From NCBI GenBank assembly GCA_025934775.1, contig JAICWO010000006.1, positions 1-64,000 of the forward strand: a stretch of 64,000 nt of DNA. The letters run 5' to 3'. A model generated the notes under the pieces. That model was not told the DNA's origin. It was given only the letters and a program-made list of their open reading frames with translations, and ran no database searches. This stretch comes from Gemmatimonadaceae bacterium. GTDB taxonomy: Bacteria; Gemmatimonadota; Gemmatimonadetes; Gemmatimonadales; Gemmatimonadaceae. The position numbers and the translations under genes are program-made. Below are positions 24,232 through 34,276 of this stretch, in pieces (the stretch's first letter is position 1; each line of letters opens with the position of its first letter).

Positions 24232-25680
24232 ATGCCCTTCGAGAACGAGCGCTCCAACAAAACGTCGCACGGCGACGTGCTGCGGAATCCCGACGTAGTC
24301 AGCTTCCTCTCGCAGTGCCAGGTGATGACGCCGCCCACGGACGCAGAGGGCATGGCGTTCGCCTCGCAATTCGTCGATCCGCCCTCGCGCGATGGCGTCG
24401 ATCTGCCGCAGACCGTGATCGCCCTCGACGGGAGCCTCTACGAGTCCCAGGTCTACCCGGGGCAGTTGCCTAGCACGCGCGTCGGCTACGTGAAGGTCAG
24501 CACCTTTATGATCGACACTCACCAGTTCGCGGGAGTCGTCGACCAGGCCTCGGGCTTGGTTGACCCGTTCCGCCTGGCGAGGCTCCACGACGACGCCAGC
24601 GCGCTATCGATCGCTCTCCCGGGGCCCAACGTGCGCTACGGCGGTCGCGCCACGGTGCGCGAAGGATTCCGAGCTGCCCTTGAGAGGCACTTCCTCAGCC
24701 CCAACACGTGGGTTGACGACGACCCGAAAAAGAGCTTGCGGGCGACGCTCTTCGCGTTGGCGGCGAACCGCAGCCAGAAGTCGAGCCTCTACACGGGCGA
24801 TCCCAAGGTCATCCGGCTCCACAAGTGCCCGAACTGTGACGAGGTTGCTGGGCCAGGGCAGCGGATCGAAGTTCACGACGTCGCGGATCCTCAGCACTGC
24901 CCTCATTGCAGCGGCGAGATCTTCGCTACGGACTGCCTTCGCATTTGGGAGGCCGTGGCGGAAGGCGCCCCGATCGGCGAAGCCCTCGGTCGTACGATGT
25001 CTGTCGTCGAGCACATCATGCCGATGCACTACGCCCGCAACATTGCCGCGGCCGACCTGGACGCTATCTCCGGGGTCACGTTCTTCGTCGACGGACCGCT
25101 GGCCGTCTTCGGGAACGCTGCCTGGATCCACGCCGGCATTCTCCGGATGTACAACAAGATCAACACGTATCTCGTGGCCAAAGGACGCGAGCCGATGCAC
25201 ATGCTCGGGCTGCAGAAAACCGGCGGCCTCCGCGAGCACGTGGACCTCATCGAGCGCTTCGTCGGGCCCGACCGCATCCTGCCGGTAGGCGATGAGTATC
25301 GCTACAAGCATGTGTCGCCACGCGACGTGTCGCAGATGGACCCAAAGGACGAGATCGGTTTTGGCCTTGAGACCTATTATGGCCAGGACTTCATCTACAA
25401 GACGCCGGGTTCGAAGACCTTCGTGTTTGCCATCCCGTACCCCTTTGAGTCAAAAGCTGAGTCCAAGGCGCAGACGGGAAAGGCGTTCAAGCAGGCGAAG
25501 CTCGAACTGCAGCGGTATCCGAACCTCGCGAAGATCCTCAAGGTGCTCGACTACTTCGAGTCGGACCTCTACACAAACGCCAGCATCCCCCTCGCCCTCG
25601 CACATCAGCACACGGCGATCAGCCTCATGCCCGGCGGGAAGGTGCTGGACATCATGACGCACAAGAAGCTGACAAAATAG
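24232..25680 (+). CDS. NurA-domain nuclease with zinc-ribbon insertion
   Basis: 482 residues. The NurA signature is clear: a first catalytic aspartate in TVIALDGSLYESQV (~residue 67) and a second in TFFVDGPLAVFGNAAW (~286), followed by a helical region ending in YFESDLYTNASIPLALAHQHT with the late conserved His. Between them a zinc ribbon is inserted (CPNC around 199-202 and CPHC around 223-226). NurA is a 5'-3' exonuclease and endonuclease driven by HerA. The pair is most likely the DNA-destroying machine of this locus. Confidence 0.88.
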   Translation: MPFENERSNKTSHGDVLRNPDVVSFLSQCQVMTPPTDAEGMAFASQFVDPPSRDGVDLPQTVIALDGSLYESQVYPGQLPSTRVGYVKVSTFMIDTHQFAGVVDQASGLVDPFRLARLHDDASALSIALPGPNVRYGGRATVREGFRAALERHFLSPNTWVDDDPKKSLRATLFALAANRSQKSSLYTGDPKVIRLHKCPNCDEVAGPGQRIEVHDVADPQHCPHCSGEIFATDCLRIWEAVAEGAPIGEALGRTMSVVEHIMPMHYARNIAAADLDAISGVTFFVDGPLAVFGNAAWIHAGILRMYNKINTYLVAKGREPMHMLGLQKTGGLREHVDLIERFVGPDRILPVGDEYRYKHVSPRDVSQMDPKDEIGFGLETYYGQDFIYKTPGSKTFVFAIPYPFESKAESKAQTGKAFKQAKLELQRYPNLAKILKVLDYFESDLYTNASIPLALAHQHTAISLMPGGKVLDIMTHKKLTK

Positions 25681-25802
25681 TGCGGCTTGCCATGGTCGTC
25701 CCCACGCGCTCCGGGACATCGGGCGCGGCGTCGCCGGAGCCCGAACTCGTGGGCCGGCAGCCGGAGAGCCTTCGGACGCAGCTCTGCTAATCTCGCTACC
25801 GC

Positions 25803-28800
25803 ATGCAGTCACTCGTCCTTGCTACCGCTCGTGACCTCGCGCGATGGGCCGCCTACCGAACTGCGCAGGAGGAGCTGCCGACACTCGTTCGTCGGCTTAT
25901 CCACGCGACCACGACGACCGCGACGCGGGTGGGCATTCCCGCCGGCGATGCCGTGCAGATCGGCGGGTACGACGGCATCGTCGTAATCGCGGAGGACCAC
26001 GCCTTCGTCCCGAACGGAGCGTCAGTCTGGGAGATGGGCGTCACGGCGCACGTGGCGACCAAGGCGAACGGCGACTACGAGAAGCGGACGCGCGAGCAGC
26101 CGGTGAGCGATTGGGGCCGCGTCGTGCCGGCTGAAACGACGTTCGTGTTCGTGACTCCACGCCGCTGGCCGGCGAAGGCCGAGTGGGCGGAGGCGCGCCG
26201 GCGCGAAGGCGTATGGCGCGACGTGCGCGTACTCGACGCCGACGACCTTGAGGCGTGGCTCGAGCAAGCGCCGGCGACCCACGTCTGGTTCTCCGGGCGC
26301 GTAGGGGCGCGTCCGCCGGGGGCGGACGACCTCGGAGAGGTGTGGCAGGATTGGGCACAGAGCACGAATCCGCCGCTTTCGCCAGCGCTGATGTTCGCCG
26401 GCCGAGAGGGCTCGCGGGATGCGATTGCGGCTTGGCTTCGCGGTAGCGGAGGGCGACGCAGGCGCGACCTCGCCTACCCTCGGCGTCGAGTCGGAATCGC
26501 CGGAGGAGACCGTCGCGCTGATCGCCGCTGCCATCCAGTCCCTCGGGCCGGAGGAGCGCGTCGCCGCGCTTGCGCGCACCGTTCTGGTTCACGACGCCGA
26601 CGCCCTCACGCAACTTGCGGGCAGCGGCGAGCCCCTCGTCATCGTGTGTGGATTCGCACCGGGTGACCTCGCGCAACGCGCCGTGCGGGCGGGACACCGC
26701 GTGCTCATCCCGCGCGTCCGTGGGGAGGGCGTGACCGGCACGCTCAACGTGCCGCGACCTCACCGCGAGGCAGCGACCTCCGCGCTCGAGGTCATGGGTC
26801 TCTCGCACGACCGCGCGCGTGAGCTTGGTGGGCTTGCACGGCGGAGCATGCTCGCACTCCGGCGCAGGTTGGCCACGAGCGCGGCCGTCGGACAGCCGGC
26901 GTGGGCGGGTCCTGAGGTCGGCCCGAATCTGCTCCCAATGCTGCTCCTCGGAGCGCTGAACGATCAGATTGAGGGTGACCGCGATGTTCTGACGGCGCTT
27001 GCCGGTGAATCCGCCGACGCAGTGCTCGCGCGGTTGGTCGGCCTCGCGGCCGCCGCGGACCCTCCAGTACTTCGCAGGGGCAGCGTGTGGTACCTGGCGT
27101 CGAAGGCCGACGCTTGGGAGGCACTGTCCCGTTACATCGCCCGCACTCTGCTGGAGCGCTTCGAGACAGTGGCTGTTGGCGCGCTCGGTACTCCGGACCC
27201 GAGCTTCGAGCTGCCGCCCGACCAACGCTGGGCGGCAGGACTGTATCAGAAGAAGCGCGCGCATTCGGGGCTTCTTACGCGCTCGATTGCCGACACTCTT
27301 GCGCTCCTCGGGGCGCGGGTTGGCGTCGGGAGCGTGGGTGGCGGTATGACGGCCGCCGACATCGCCGCCAGGGCGGTGCGCCGCCTGTTCGAGCAGGCAG
27401 GCCGCGACTGGACTCGCTGGGCCTCGCTCGCGCCGGTGATGCCGTCACTTGCCGAGGCGGCGCCCGACGATTTTCTGAACGCGCTCGAGGCGGGGCTCGC
27501 GGGCGATGAGCCGTCGCCGGTCATGGGACTATTTGGCCACGACGTCGCTCACACCTTCTCGTCGTCTCCGCACACGCACTTGCTCTGGGCGCTCGAGCGG
27601 GTGGCGTGGAGCCCGGCGCTCCTCGGGAGGGCGGCCCTCGTGCTCGCGGAGCTCGCACGGCGTGACCCAGGAGGCTCGCTCCAGAACAGGCCACGTAAGA
27701 GCCTCCGGTCGATCTTCCTGCCGTGGATGTCCGCGACGGCGGCGCCGATGGAGACGCGCCTCGAAGTGATCGACTTGCTGCGCGAGCGTGAACCTGAGGC
27801 CGCGTGGGAGCTAATGGCGGACCTCCTCCCGCGCTGGCACGATTCGAACATGCGCGCCGGGCGGCCGGACTGGCGCGAGTGGGCCCCCCACGGGGAGACG
27901 CGCACGACTGGGATCGTTCTCGAGCGGCACGCCGAGGAGATGGTTCGTCGCCTCATCGCGGACGTAGGGACCGATGGGTCGCGGTGGCGCGTGCTGGTCG
28001 AAGCGGTCGACGATGTCCCGCTCGCGGCGCACGAGGCGCTCCTTGGGGCCCTCGCGGGCGCAGCGGATGCGGCTCTGCCTTCGGCGACGCGAACGGCGGT
28101 CTGGAACGCGCTGCGCGAGCTTCTCCACAGGCACCGCTCGGTCAACGAGGCTGACTGGCGGATGCCCGACGACCGGCTCGACGCCATCGACGGGATTTTC
28201 CGCCGCTTCGAGCCTGAGGAGCTGGTCGAGCGCTACGCCTGGCTCTTCTCGAACCGCCCTGCACTCCCGGACGGAAGGGGCGACTACCGCGACCACGGTC
28301 GTCGCGTCGAGGAACGTCGGATTGATGCCATGCGGGCCTGGTACCCGCTGCTCGGTGTATCGGGAGTCCTCGAGCTCGCCGCGCGGCTCGACCGGCCGGA
28401 CGCGCTCGGCCAGGCACTTGCCGAGACGCAGCTCGTCGAAGCAGGTGCGGACGAGGCGGCGTTCGTGCACTCCGCGCTCGCGAGCGCGGCACGCGGCGCG
28501 CGGGTGGCAGGACGAGCGTACCTCGTGACAGCGACGCGTTTGCGCGGACCGGACACGATCCCCGCACTGGTGGACGTCGAGGGCGCCGCGTGGCCGCACA
28601 CGGTCCGAGCGGAGGCGGTCTTGGCACTCCCTATGGGACAGTCCACATGGGCGATTGTGGATCGCCTCGACGACACCGGCCAGGCGCACTATTGGGGCGA
28701 GGCGCCGCACTTTTGGGTTGAGGGTCCCGACGTCGAGCGCGCGATGAGGGAGCTCGTTCGCCACGGTCGGGCGCAAGCCGCGCTTGACTTGGCGGCCGCG

Positions 28801-29625
28801 TATGCCGATAAGCCGCACGCACCTGTTGCAGCAGTCGTCAGGGAGACGCTGCTCGCCGCTGCCCGGCTTGCTCTCGACGCCAACGGAGAGCGTGTGTCGG
28901 GATATGAGATCACCACGCTGTTCGAGCTCCTCGAGCGGGCGGTGGCCGCCGGCGAGATCGGGGAAGAGGAGGTCGCACAACTCGAGCTCCTCTACCTTCC
29001 CGCGATCTCCGACGAGCGGCCGCCGCGGCTCCTCCACGCGGCCATGGGGCGTGAGCCAACCCTGTTCGTGGACGCGGCGTGCCTTGCCTTCCGTGGCGAG
29101 GGGGAGGCCCCACGCGACCTCACTCCGGAGGAGCAGGGGCGTGCGCAGCTTGCGTACGAGCTGCTGCACGGCTGGCGAACGCCCCCTGGGCTCGTGGATG
29201 GCGTGATCGACGGCGTGCAACTCATTGCATGGGTGACGGAGGCGCGGCGCCGCCTTGCGGAGGCGAACCGCGCGGCCATTGGGGACATCCTCATCGGAGA
29301 GCTGCTGAGCGGCTCGCCTCCGGGGACGGACGGCGCGTGGCCCGCGGAGCCTGTGCGTGACGTCATGGAGCAGACGCGGAGCGACGAGCTTCTGAGGGGC
29401 CTTCGGACCGGTCGCTTCAATCAGCGCGGCGTCGTGTCGAAGCACCCGCTCACTGGAGGAGCGCTCGAGCGTGCCATCGTCGAACGCTACGAGGCGGACG
29501 CGGCGACGGTCGCGGCGCGTTGGCCGCGGACTGCGGCCTTCCTTCGGAAATTTGCGCAGTCATACGCGCACGACGCCGAGCGGGAAGATCTCGACGCGGA
29601 GTTGCGGCACGACCTCGACTGGTAG
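25803..29625 (+). pseudogene. Large nuclease-like defence-type protein, split by one frameshift
   Basis: About 1270 residues when read across a frame change. The first frame from ATG 25803 runs through a probable Mrr/PD-(D/E)xK-like nuclease domain: YDGIVVIAEDHAFV, VWEMGVTAHVATKA, DYEKRT, then VFVTPRRWPAKAEW. It continues to FAGREGSRDAIAAWL near 26445. The +1 frame then carries on without a break to 29625 (ATSPTLGVESESPEETVALI onward), a long helical region without a clear P-loop. One extra G in the run at 26451-26453 explains the shift. It may be a true mutation, a sequencing error or programmed. Its place between NurA and CHAT genes makes it part of the same locus. Confidence 0.75.
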
Positions 29626-29787
29626 CCGCGTGCGGGAGCGGCGCTCGCTCGTGTCGCAGAGCGTCCAACCGCCGTGCGGCTATCTTGTGCGGGATGGGGG
29701 GCGACGCCGGCCATGCTTCCCGTCGCGCTCCCATCCAGTGTGCGCTGCCCTTCAACTTCACATCGTAAGGCCTCGCGCATCACGGTA

Positions 29788-32025
29788 GTGTCCACCTTTT
29801 CCGAAGCATTCCCCGCGTGGCACGCGGTGACGCGACATCCACACGACCGGCGCTGGCAGCTCGCCGCGCGCGCGGGCGATCCGCGCGTCCTGCACCACGC
29901 TCTGACGCTCCTCGATGACGAGCTTGAGGCCGTGTGGCCGCTGGGGTCCGACGCAGTGTTCGCCGTGGCGGCGGCGGTCAGCTGCGACACGGCGGAATCC
30001 GGTCCGGCACACCGCGCACTCATCAGGGCAGACGCAGTCGCAGCCCACGGCGATGGTATGCCTGTCCGTGTTGCGTTCTTGCGGTTGGCCGCGGTCAACG
30101 CCGCACTGGAGATCGCGTGCGGGTTCGGCCGGTGGGGCGATGCGTACGATCTGCTTCTTTGCGCGCTGGAAGATCGACCGCTGGTCACTGCTGCCCCAGG
30201 CGCACAGGCTGAGGTCATTGGCTGGGGCACGCGCCTTGGCGTGTTTTTGGGCTCGGCCGATCCGGTTGTCTTCGAGCAGGCTCCGCACGAAGTGCTGCGG
30301 TGGGCGGCTCGCGCCTACCAGGTCGGCCGCTCGTTCGGCGGCCCGCAGGACGCCCTTCGTGATGCCGCGACGGTGGTGCTTCGTGTCGCCAGGTCTGCCG
30401 GTCACACAGGAGACGCCGAAGCGCAGGTGCTCGTCGTGTCTGCCTTCTCGCAACTGGCATCGTGGGCGATGGCGTACCATGACGAAACTGTGTGGCAGGA
30501 TGCAGTGACGGGGTTGGAGGCGTTGCTCCTGGGCGGCCGCCTCGGCCCTGATGCCTGGGCGCAGGCGATCGTCACGCTGACGACGCGAGCGGGCGAGGTC
30601 GGGAGAGTTTCACCTGCCACGTGGGCCGCGCGAGCGCTCCCCCGCCTTGCGGAGCTCCCTGCCTCCCACCGACCGCTGGTGCTGCATGCAGCCGGCAAGG
30701 CGTTAGCTCTCGACAGGGAGGATGGTGTCTCGCCAGCGCTCCTCGCCGCGGCGGACGCGGCGAGTCAGGATGCCGTCGCTCAGGCCCACGGCGACCGGGC
30801 GGCGGACGCCATCATCCTCTCCCAGCACTACGACCACGTCCGCGGGGTGGTGAGCGCGCTCGCGAATCGAGGCCGTGTTTCAGCGGCCATGCGGCTTGCG
30901 GGACGGTGGTTCGGGGCGCGGCCGCCCCGACAGCGTTCGACCCTGTACTGCGCACCGTCAGATCCGCGGGGACCGACGTATGCGGTGGACGGTCGCGAAG
31001 TCGTGCTGGCGCGCGCCGACGCGGACGCCGCGCTCGCGCGAGTAACCTCGGCGACAGACGCAGCACTCGGTGGTTCCACCGTGATCCGTGACGCCCTCGC
31101 GCGCGGCAACCCGGAAGTCGACCCGAGGGCGCTCGTCCACGCCTCTGGCGCCGCCGAGTTCGAGTCAACGCTGCGCGACTTTTACCAGCTCGAGAGATTG
31201 GGCTCCGCATTCGCTCGCCAAGACCTCGCGGGTCTGGGCCTGTTCCTGCCGCACGTGTTCCGGCACCCTGTGCAGGCGCTGTTGCTTGAGGTGCTGGGGC
31301 ACGTGTTTCCGCTCGTCGCCAGCCACGAAGAGGCCGCTGCCGATCGACCGCTCCGCCGTGCCTTGGTCTGGACGGCCGGCGTGCAAACGGGAGAGGCTGA
31401 GACGCGCGTCGCGGTCGACGTCTTGGAGGCGAACGGCGTCGAAGTTGTTGACCTCACGAACCGCGACCTCACACCCGACCAACTGCTAGAGCACTACATC
31501 GATCCGTCGTACGACCTGCTCTGGCTCGTCGCGCACGGCGCATTCAACGCCGGGCGGCCGTCAGCATCGACGATTCAGCTTGACTGGGATGTCCGGCATT
31601 TCCTGACGCTCGATGCGTGGGCGGCCGCGGCCGTCCCCGCCACGAACGGCAGGCGTCTGCTCGTACTGAACCTCTGCGAGAGCGGAATCGCTCAACAGTC
31701 ACCGGCACCCCCGCGCGTCGGATTCGGCCCGCTCCTCGCCAGCAGGCACCAAGCCGTAGTAGGACACCTTTGGTCGGTAGAAACGATGGCGGCCGTCGCG
31801 TTTGGCGCGCTGCTAGTCGTCCGCCTGTCGGAGGGCGCATCGTACGTCGACGCCTTCGCGTGCGCCCTCCGTGCGCTGCGCAGTACGTCGAGCGACATCG
31901 CAACGGCGCTAGAGCGACTCGGCGCGGCCGCGACTGACGTGGCCACGCGGCTTCGCTTCGGCCGCGATGACGTCTTGGCGGATCGCGGGGTACTGACATG
32001 GGGCTCGCCCGCGTTCTTCGAATGA
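29788..32025 (+). CDS. CHAT-domain (caspase-like) protease with helical N-terminal region
   Basis: 745 residues from the GTG at 29788; in-frame starts at 29674 and 29713 are possible but add odd sequence. Residues ~1-480 are helical, TPR/HEAT-like, without clear motifs. The C-terminal CHAT domain has the catalytic dyad H583 in LLWLVAHGAFN and C630 in LLVLNLCESG, then the family signature GHLWSVETMAAVAF. CHAT proteases cut partner proteins to start abortive responses, as in Craspase or gasdermin loci; no gasdermin is visible here. Its likely substrates are products of the neighbouring genes. The sequence is very GC-rich like the four genes before it. Confidence 0.85.
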   Translation: MSTFSEAFPAWHAVTRHPHDRRWQLAARAGDPRVLHHALTLLDDELEAVWPLGSDAVFAVAAAVSCDTAESGPAHRALIRADAVAAHGDGMPVRVAFLRLAAVNAALEIACGFGRWGDAYDLLLCALEDRPLVTAAPGAQAEVIGWGTRLGVFLGSADPVVFEQAPHEVLRWAARAYQVGRSFGGPQDALRDAATVVLRVARSAGHTGDAEAQVLVVSAFSQLASWAMAYHDETVWQDAVTGLEALLLGGRLGPDAWAQAIVTLTTRAGEVGRVSPATWAARALPRLAELPASHRPLVLHAAGKALALDREDGVSPALLAAADAASQDAVAQAHGDRAADAIILSQHYDHVRGVVSALANRGRVSAAMRLAGRWFGARPPRQRSTLYCAPSDPRGPTYAVDGREVVLARADADAALARVTSATDAALGGSTVIRDALARGNPEVDPRALVHASGAAEFESTLRDFYQLERLGSAFARQDLAGLGLFLPHVFRHPVQALLLEVLGHVFPLVASHEEAAADRPLRRALVWTAGVQTGEAETRVAVDVLEANGVEVVDLTNRDLTPDQLLEHYIDPSYDLLWLVAHGAFNAGRPSASTIQLDWDVRHFLTLDAWAAAAVPATNGRRLLVLNLCESGIAQQSPAPPRVGFGPLLASRHQAVVGHLWSVETMAAVAFGALLVVRLSEGASYVDAFACALRALRSTSSDIATALERLGAAATDVATRLRFGRDDVLADRGVLTWGSPAFFE

Positions 32026-32078
32026 CCGAGCCGCAGTGAGCCTATCCGAGCTGACGCGCGCTACGCTTCCGGCAAGGG

Positions 32079-32208
32079 GGACCAGTAGCGGGACCAGTTA
32101 GGTGCGATTTCGGTCCATTTTACTGGGAATTTCTTCCGATTGGAGCAAGCTAAGTCGTTGGATTTCCTACTCGGTCCATTTCGCCGGGGATCGGTCCCAT
32201 TGATGGGG
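32079..32208. repeat. Degenerate short repeats, possible IS21-like end
   Basis: GGGACCAGTAGC/GGGACCAGTTAG in tandem (32079-32102), then CGGTCCATTTTACTGGGAA (32111-32129), CGGTCCATTTCGCCGGGGA (32172-32190) and CGGTCCCATTGATGGGG (32192-32208). Multiple spaced GGTCC-type repeats resemble the terminal arrays of IS21-family elements, but no istA or istB gene is nearby. Confidence 0.4.
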
Positions 32209-32530
32209 TTCAGGGGGTCGCGGTTACAATTCGCGCCATACGGATTTTGTACAGGTGGTAGATCAACATCTCATTAGCCGCGAGTCAATTCTCACGACTC
32301 GCCGCTTTGGCCCTGGTTCTCACTCACGCCTTTTAAGTATTCCTGCGTCGCTTGGACTCGAGCGCTCGTCGTGCCACAAACTGGTGGCGACGGACAGCAT
32401 GCTGCGCAAATCCGAGCCGGCACCCGTGATCACGTCCACGAAAGTATGCGATTATCAGGCAACACATCGGAATGTTGTGAGAGGCCGACGATGTCAGGCC
32501 TTAGCCGCACTCGCCCCCGCGGCTGAATCA
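32209..32530. other. Region without a recognised gene
   Basis: About 320 bases. A rightward frame beginning near 32255 is antisense to the XRE gene at its end and carries no recognisable domain. Nothing else is seen. Confidence 0.4.
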
Positions 32531-32794
32531 TTACTGCCTTGGCGCGCGTACCCGCGGCGATTGACCGAACGGACGAAAGAACTCCGCCAGCCCGACCCCC
32601 AGCGGTTCGATTATCGCGACGAGCGCCTCAACAGTGACGCCACTCTCACCGCGCTCTAGCCGTCCAACGTACGTCCGGTGAACTCCGGCGCGTTCCGCCA
32701 GGCCCTCCTGCGAGCTGACCCCGGCGCGCTCGCGTAGTTCGCGAATTCGAAGGCCAATCTGTCTGCGCAGCGCGGCGTTCTGGTGCTCGGCCAT
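32531..32794 (-). CDS. XRE-family transcriptional regulator
   Basis: An 87-residue single-domain protein with a Cro/C1-type helix-turn-helix: IGLRIRELRERAG, SQEGLAERAGVHRTYVGRLERGE, then VTVEALVAIIEPLGV, typical of XRE and of controller proteins of restriction-modification loci. A perfect 13-bp inverted repeat lies 14-54 bases upstream of its start, so it is probably autoregulated. It diverges from the small gene at 32960, and may repress both. It may also belong to the defence region on its left. Confidence 0.88.
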   Translation of the reverse strand: MAEHQNAALRRQIGLRIRELRERAGVSSQEGLAERAGVHRTYVGRLERGESGVTVEALVAIIEPLGVGLAEFFRPFGQSPRVRAPRQ

Positions 32795-32807
32795 GGCGCG
32801 CGCACGC

Positions 32808-32848
32808 TACTTCTATGCTCTATGCATTTGCGACAGCATAGAAGTAGC
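32808..32848. promoter_or_regulatory. Perfect 13-bp inverted repeat, probable XRE operator
   Basis: CTACTTCTATGCT (32808-32820) and AGCATAGAAGTAG (32836-32848), identical arms separated by 15 bases, AT-rich in GC-rich surroundings, directly upstream of the XRE gene and in the divergent promoter region. A related half site TATGCT/ATAGC occurs in the spacer and at about 32853. Confidence 0.8.
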
Positions 32849-32959
32849 ACTATCATAGTTCGCCCCGCACTTTCGGACTTGCCAATCCCAGCATGCGCAG
32901 GTCTCTCGGCGTCGTAAATTTCACCGCTGCTTCGTCCACTCGATTGGCAAGGAGCTCTC

Positions 32960-33238
32960 TTGCGCGACCGTGACTCCCGCCCCGTAGGCTTGGTGATCTC
33001 ACCGGGCGACGGCGCAACGCTATCGTGCACCGTGCGTCAGATGTCCGGTATCCACGGAGACCGGTGGGTGATTCGCACGCAGAACGGCACTGTCCTCGTC
33101 GGGCCACCGGCCGGATGCGCGCGCAACGGAGATATTGAGTCGCTCATCACAGAGTGGTGGGAGATCCGAAAAGCGCTCGGGTACGCCGACGTGAATGCGG
33201 CGTCTCTCCGCGCGCGATTCGCTGCTACGGCGAATTAG
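32960..33238 (+). CDS. Small protein of unknown function
   Basis: 92 residues from a TTG at 32960; no ATG is available in this frame before GTG/ATG codons further in, so the start is uncertain. The core (VISPGDGATLSCTV, DRWVIRTQNGTVLVGPP) looks beta-rich and the end (LITEWWEIRKALGY) helical. No signal peptide. It diverges from the XRE gene across the shared operator, suggesting co-regulation. I do not recognise a family. Confidence 0.45.
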   Translation: MRDRDSRPVGLVISPGDGATLSCTVRQMSGIHGDRWVIRTQNGTVLVGPPAGCARNGDIESLITEWWEIRKALGYADVNAASLRARFAATAN

Positions 33239-33307
33239 CGCAGACGTCTCGATCTATACGCCTTCATGCGCCGCGCCCTTGCCAGTTCACCTCGAGCATC
33301 AAACGGC

Positions 33308-34063
33308 ATGCGCTCCATCCGAATTGCGCTCGTTGCCGCAGCGAGCGTTGTCGGATCGTCAACTCGCACGGATGCCCAGGAGCACCCGCGCGCGCACCTT
33401 CCGGCCGTTGCGCAAGCCGACAAGCAGACGGCCGAGCTCCTTACGTTTCACGGCTGCGGACCAGACGGCGATCACTCCAACACGAAACAGGACGCCGATG
33501 AGAATAGGCTCAAGAACCGCGTCGACGTGCCCGCGGGCAGCTACTACTGGATTGAGCCGTCGGCGATCACGGAGCTGAGTACGCGGACCAATCTCAAGGA
33601 CATCCCACGGGCGAAATGGACGGATAGTGTACGTGACTCTGTGGAAGCGCACGAAGGAATTCCCGTGACGATCCAGGGCTACCTGGTCGACAGCGGTACC
33701 GTCCACGGAGCGAAGGGCGAAGGGAAGGAGGCCACAAACTGCGACAGCACGCGTGGGCCGCTCGTGGACTGGCACGTGTGGCTCGTTGCGGACGTTGGCT
33801 ACCAGCGCGACTCCGCCATCGTCGTCGAGTTCACTCCGCGGATGCGAGCCAGGAATCCGGGTTGGACGCTCGCTAAGGTCCAAGCGGCTGCTCGGCGAGG
33901 CTTGCCGGTGCGCGTTAGCGGGTGGACGCTTTTCGACCCTGAGCACCCGGAGCAGTTGCATCACTTTCGCCAGACACTCTGGGAAGTGCATCCGATCACG
34001 AAATTTGAGATTAAAGTCGGGTCGGACTGGAAGCTGCTCGAGACGTGGGATCCATCGTCGTAG
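33308..34063 (+). CDS. Secreted protein of unknown function (OB-fold-like)
   Basis: 251 residues from ATG 33308, chosen because it gives a proper signal peptide (MRSIRIALVAAASVVGSS, cleavage near DAQ). The mature protein has a beta-rich pattern (VTIQGYLVDSG, DWHVWLVAD, LPVRVSGWTLFDPEHPEQL, LWEVHPITKFEI) with two cysteines, one in HGCGPDGDH and one in ATNCDSTRG. The GWxxFDPEHP and WEVHPI motifs are reminiscent of small bacterial OB-fold-like secreted proteins. Single gene; no operon partner apparent. Confidence 0.6.
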   Translation: MRSIRIALVAAASVVGSSTRTDAQEHPRAHLPAVAQADKQTAELLTFHGCGPDGDHSNTKQDADENRLKNRVDVPAGSYYWIEPSAITELSTRTNLKDIPRAKWTDSVRDSVEAHEGIPVTIQGYLVDSGTVHGAKGEGKEATNCDSTRGPLVDWHVWLVADVGYQRDSAIVVEFTPRMRARNPGWTLAKVQAAARRGLPVRVSGWTLFDPEHPEQLHHFRQTLWEVHPITKFEIKVGSDWKLLETWDPSS

Positions 34064-34276
34064 GTTCGAGTTGATCTTGTCGGTGAAACAGCCTGCCTCG
34101 AAGCGGGTGTCCGCATCCGAACACACCGTCCCACATCCAAACACCAACCCGCCCACTCGACTCACTCCCACTCGCCTAACTCATTGCCACCACGGGCCTT
34201 CGACGCATGAGCGCGAGGTACGGATCTTCCCTCCGGGAACCATGGTCCCAGCCTCCACCTCACAGGATCTCCCCCC
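34064..34276. other. Intergenic region
   Basis: About 210 bases including a C/A-rich stretch (34125-34190); presumably carries the promoter of the TolC-like gene. No hairpin or gene noted. Confidence 0.35.

Noticed and set aside
27811-29445. 544-residue leftward open frame
   Set aside because: Antisense to the large nuclease-like gene; no motif.
20918-32025. Identification as BREX, DISARM or a classical restriction-modification system
   Set aside because: No PglZ, BrxC, DrmA/DrmB or type I-III restriction subunits are present; only the methylase is shared.
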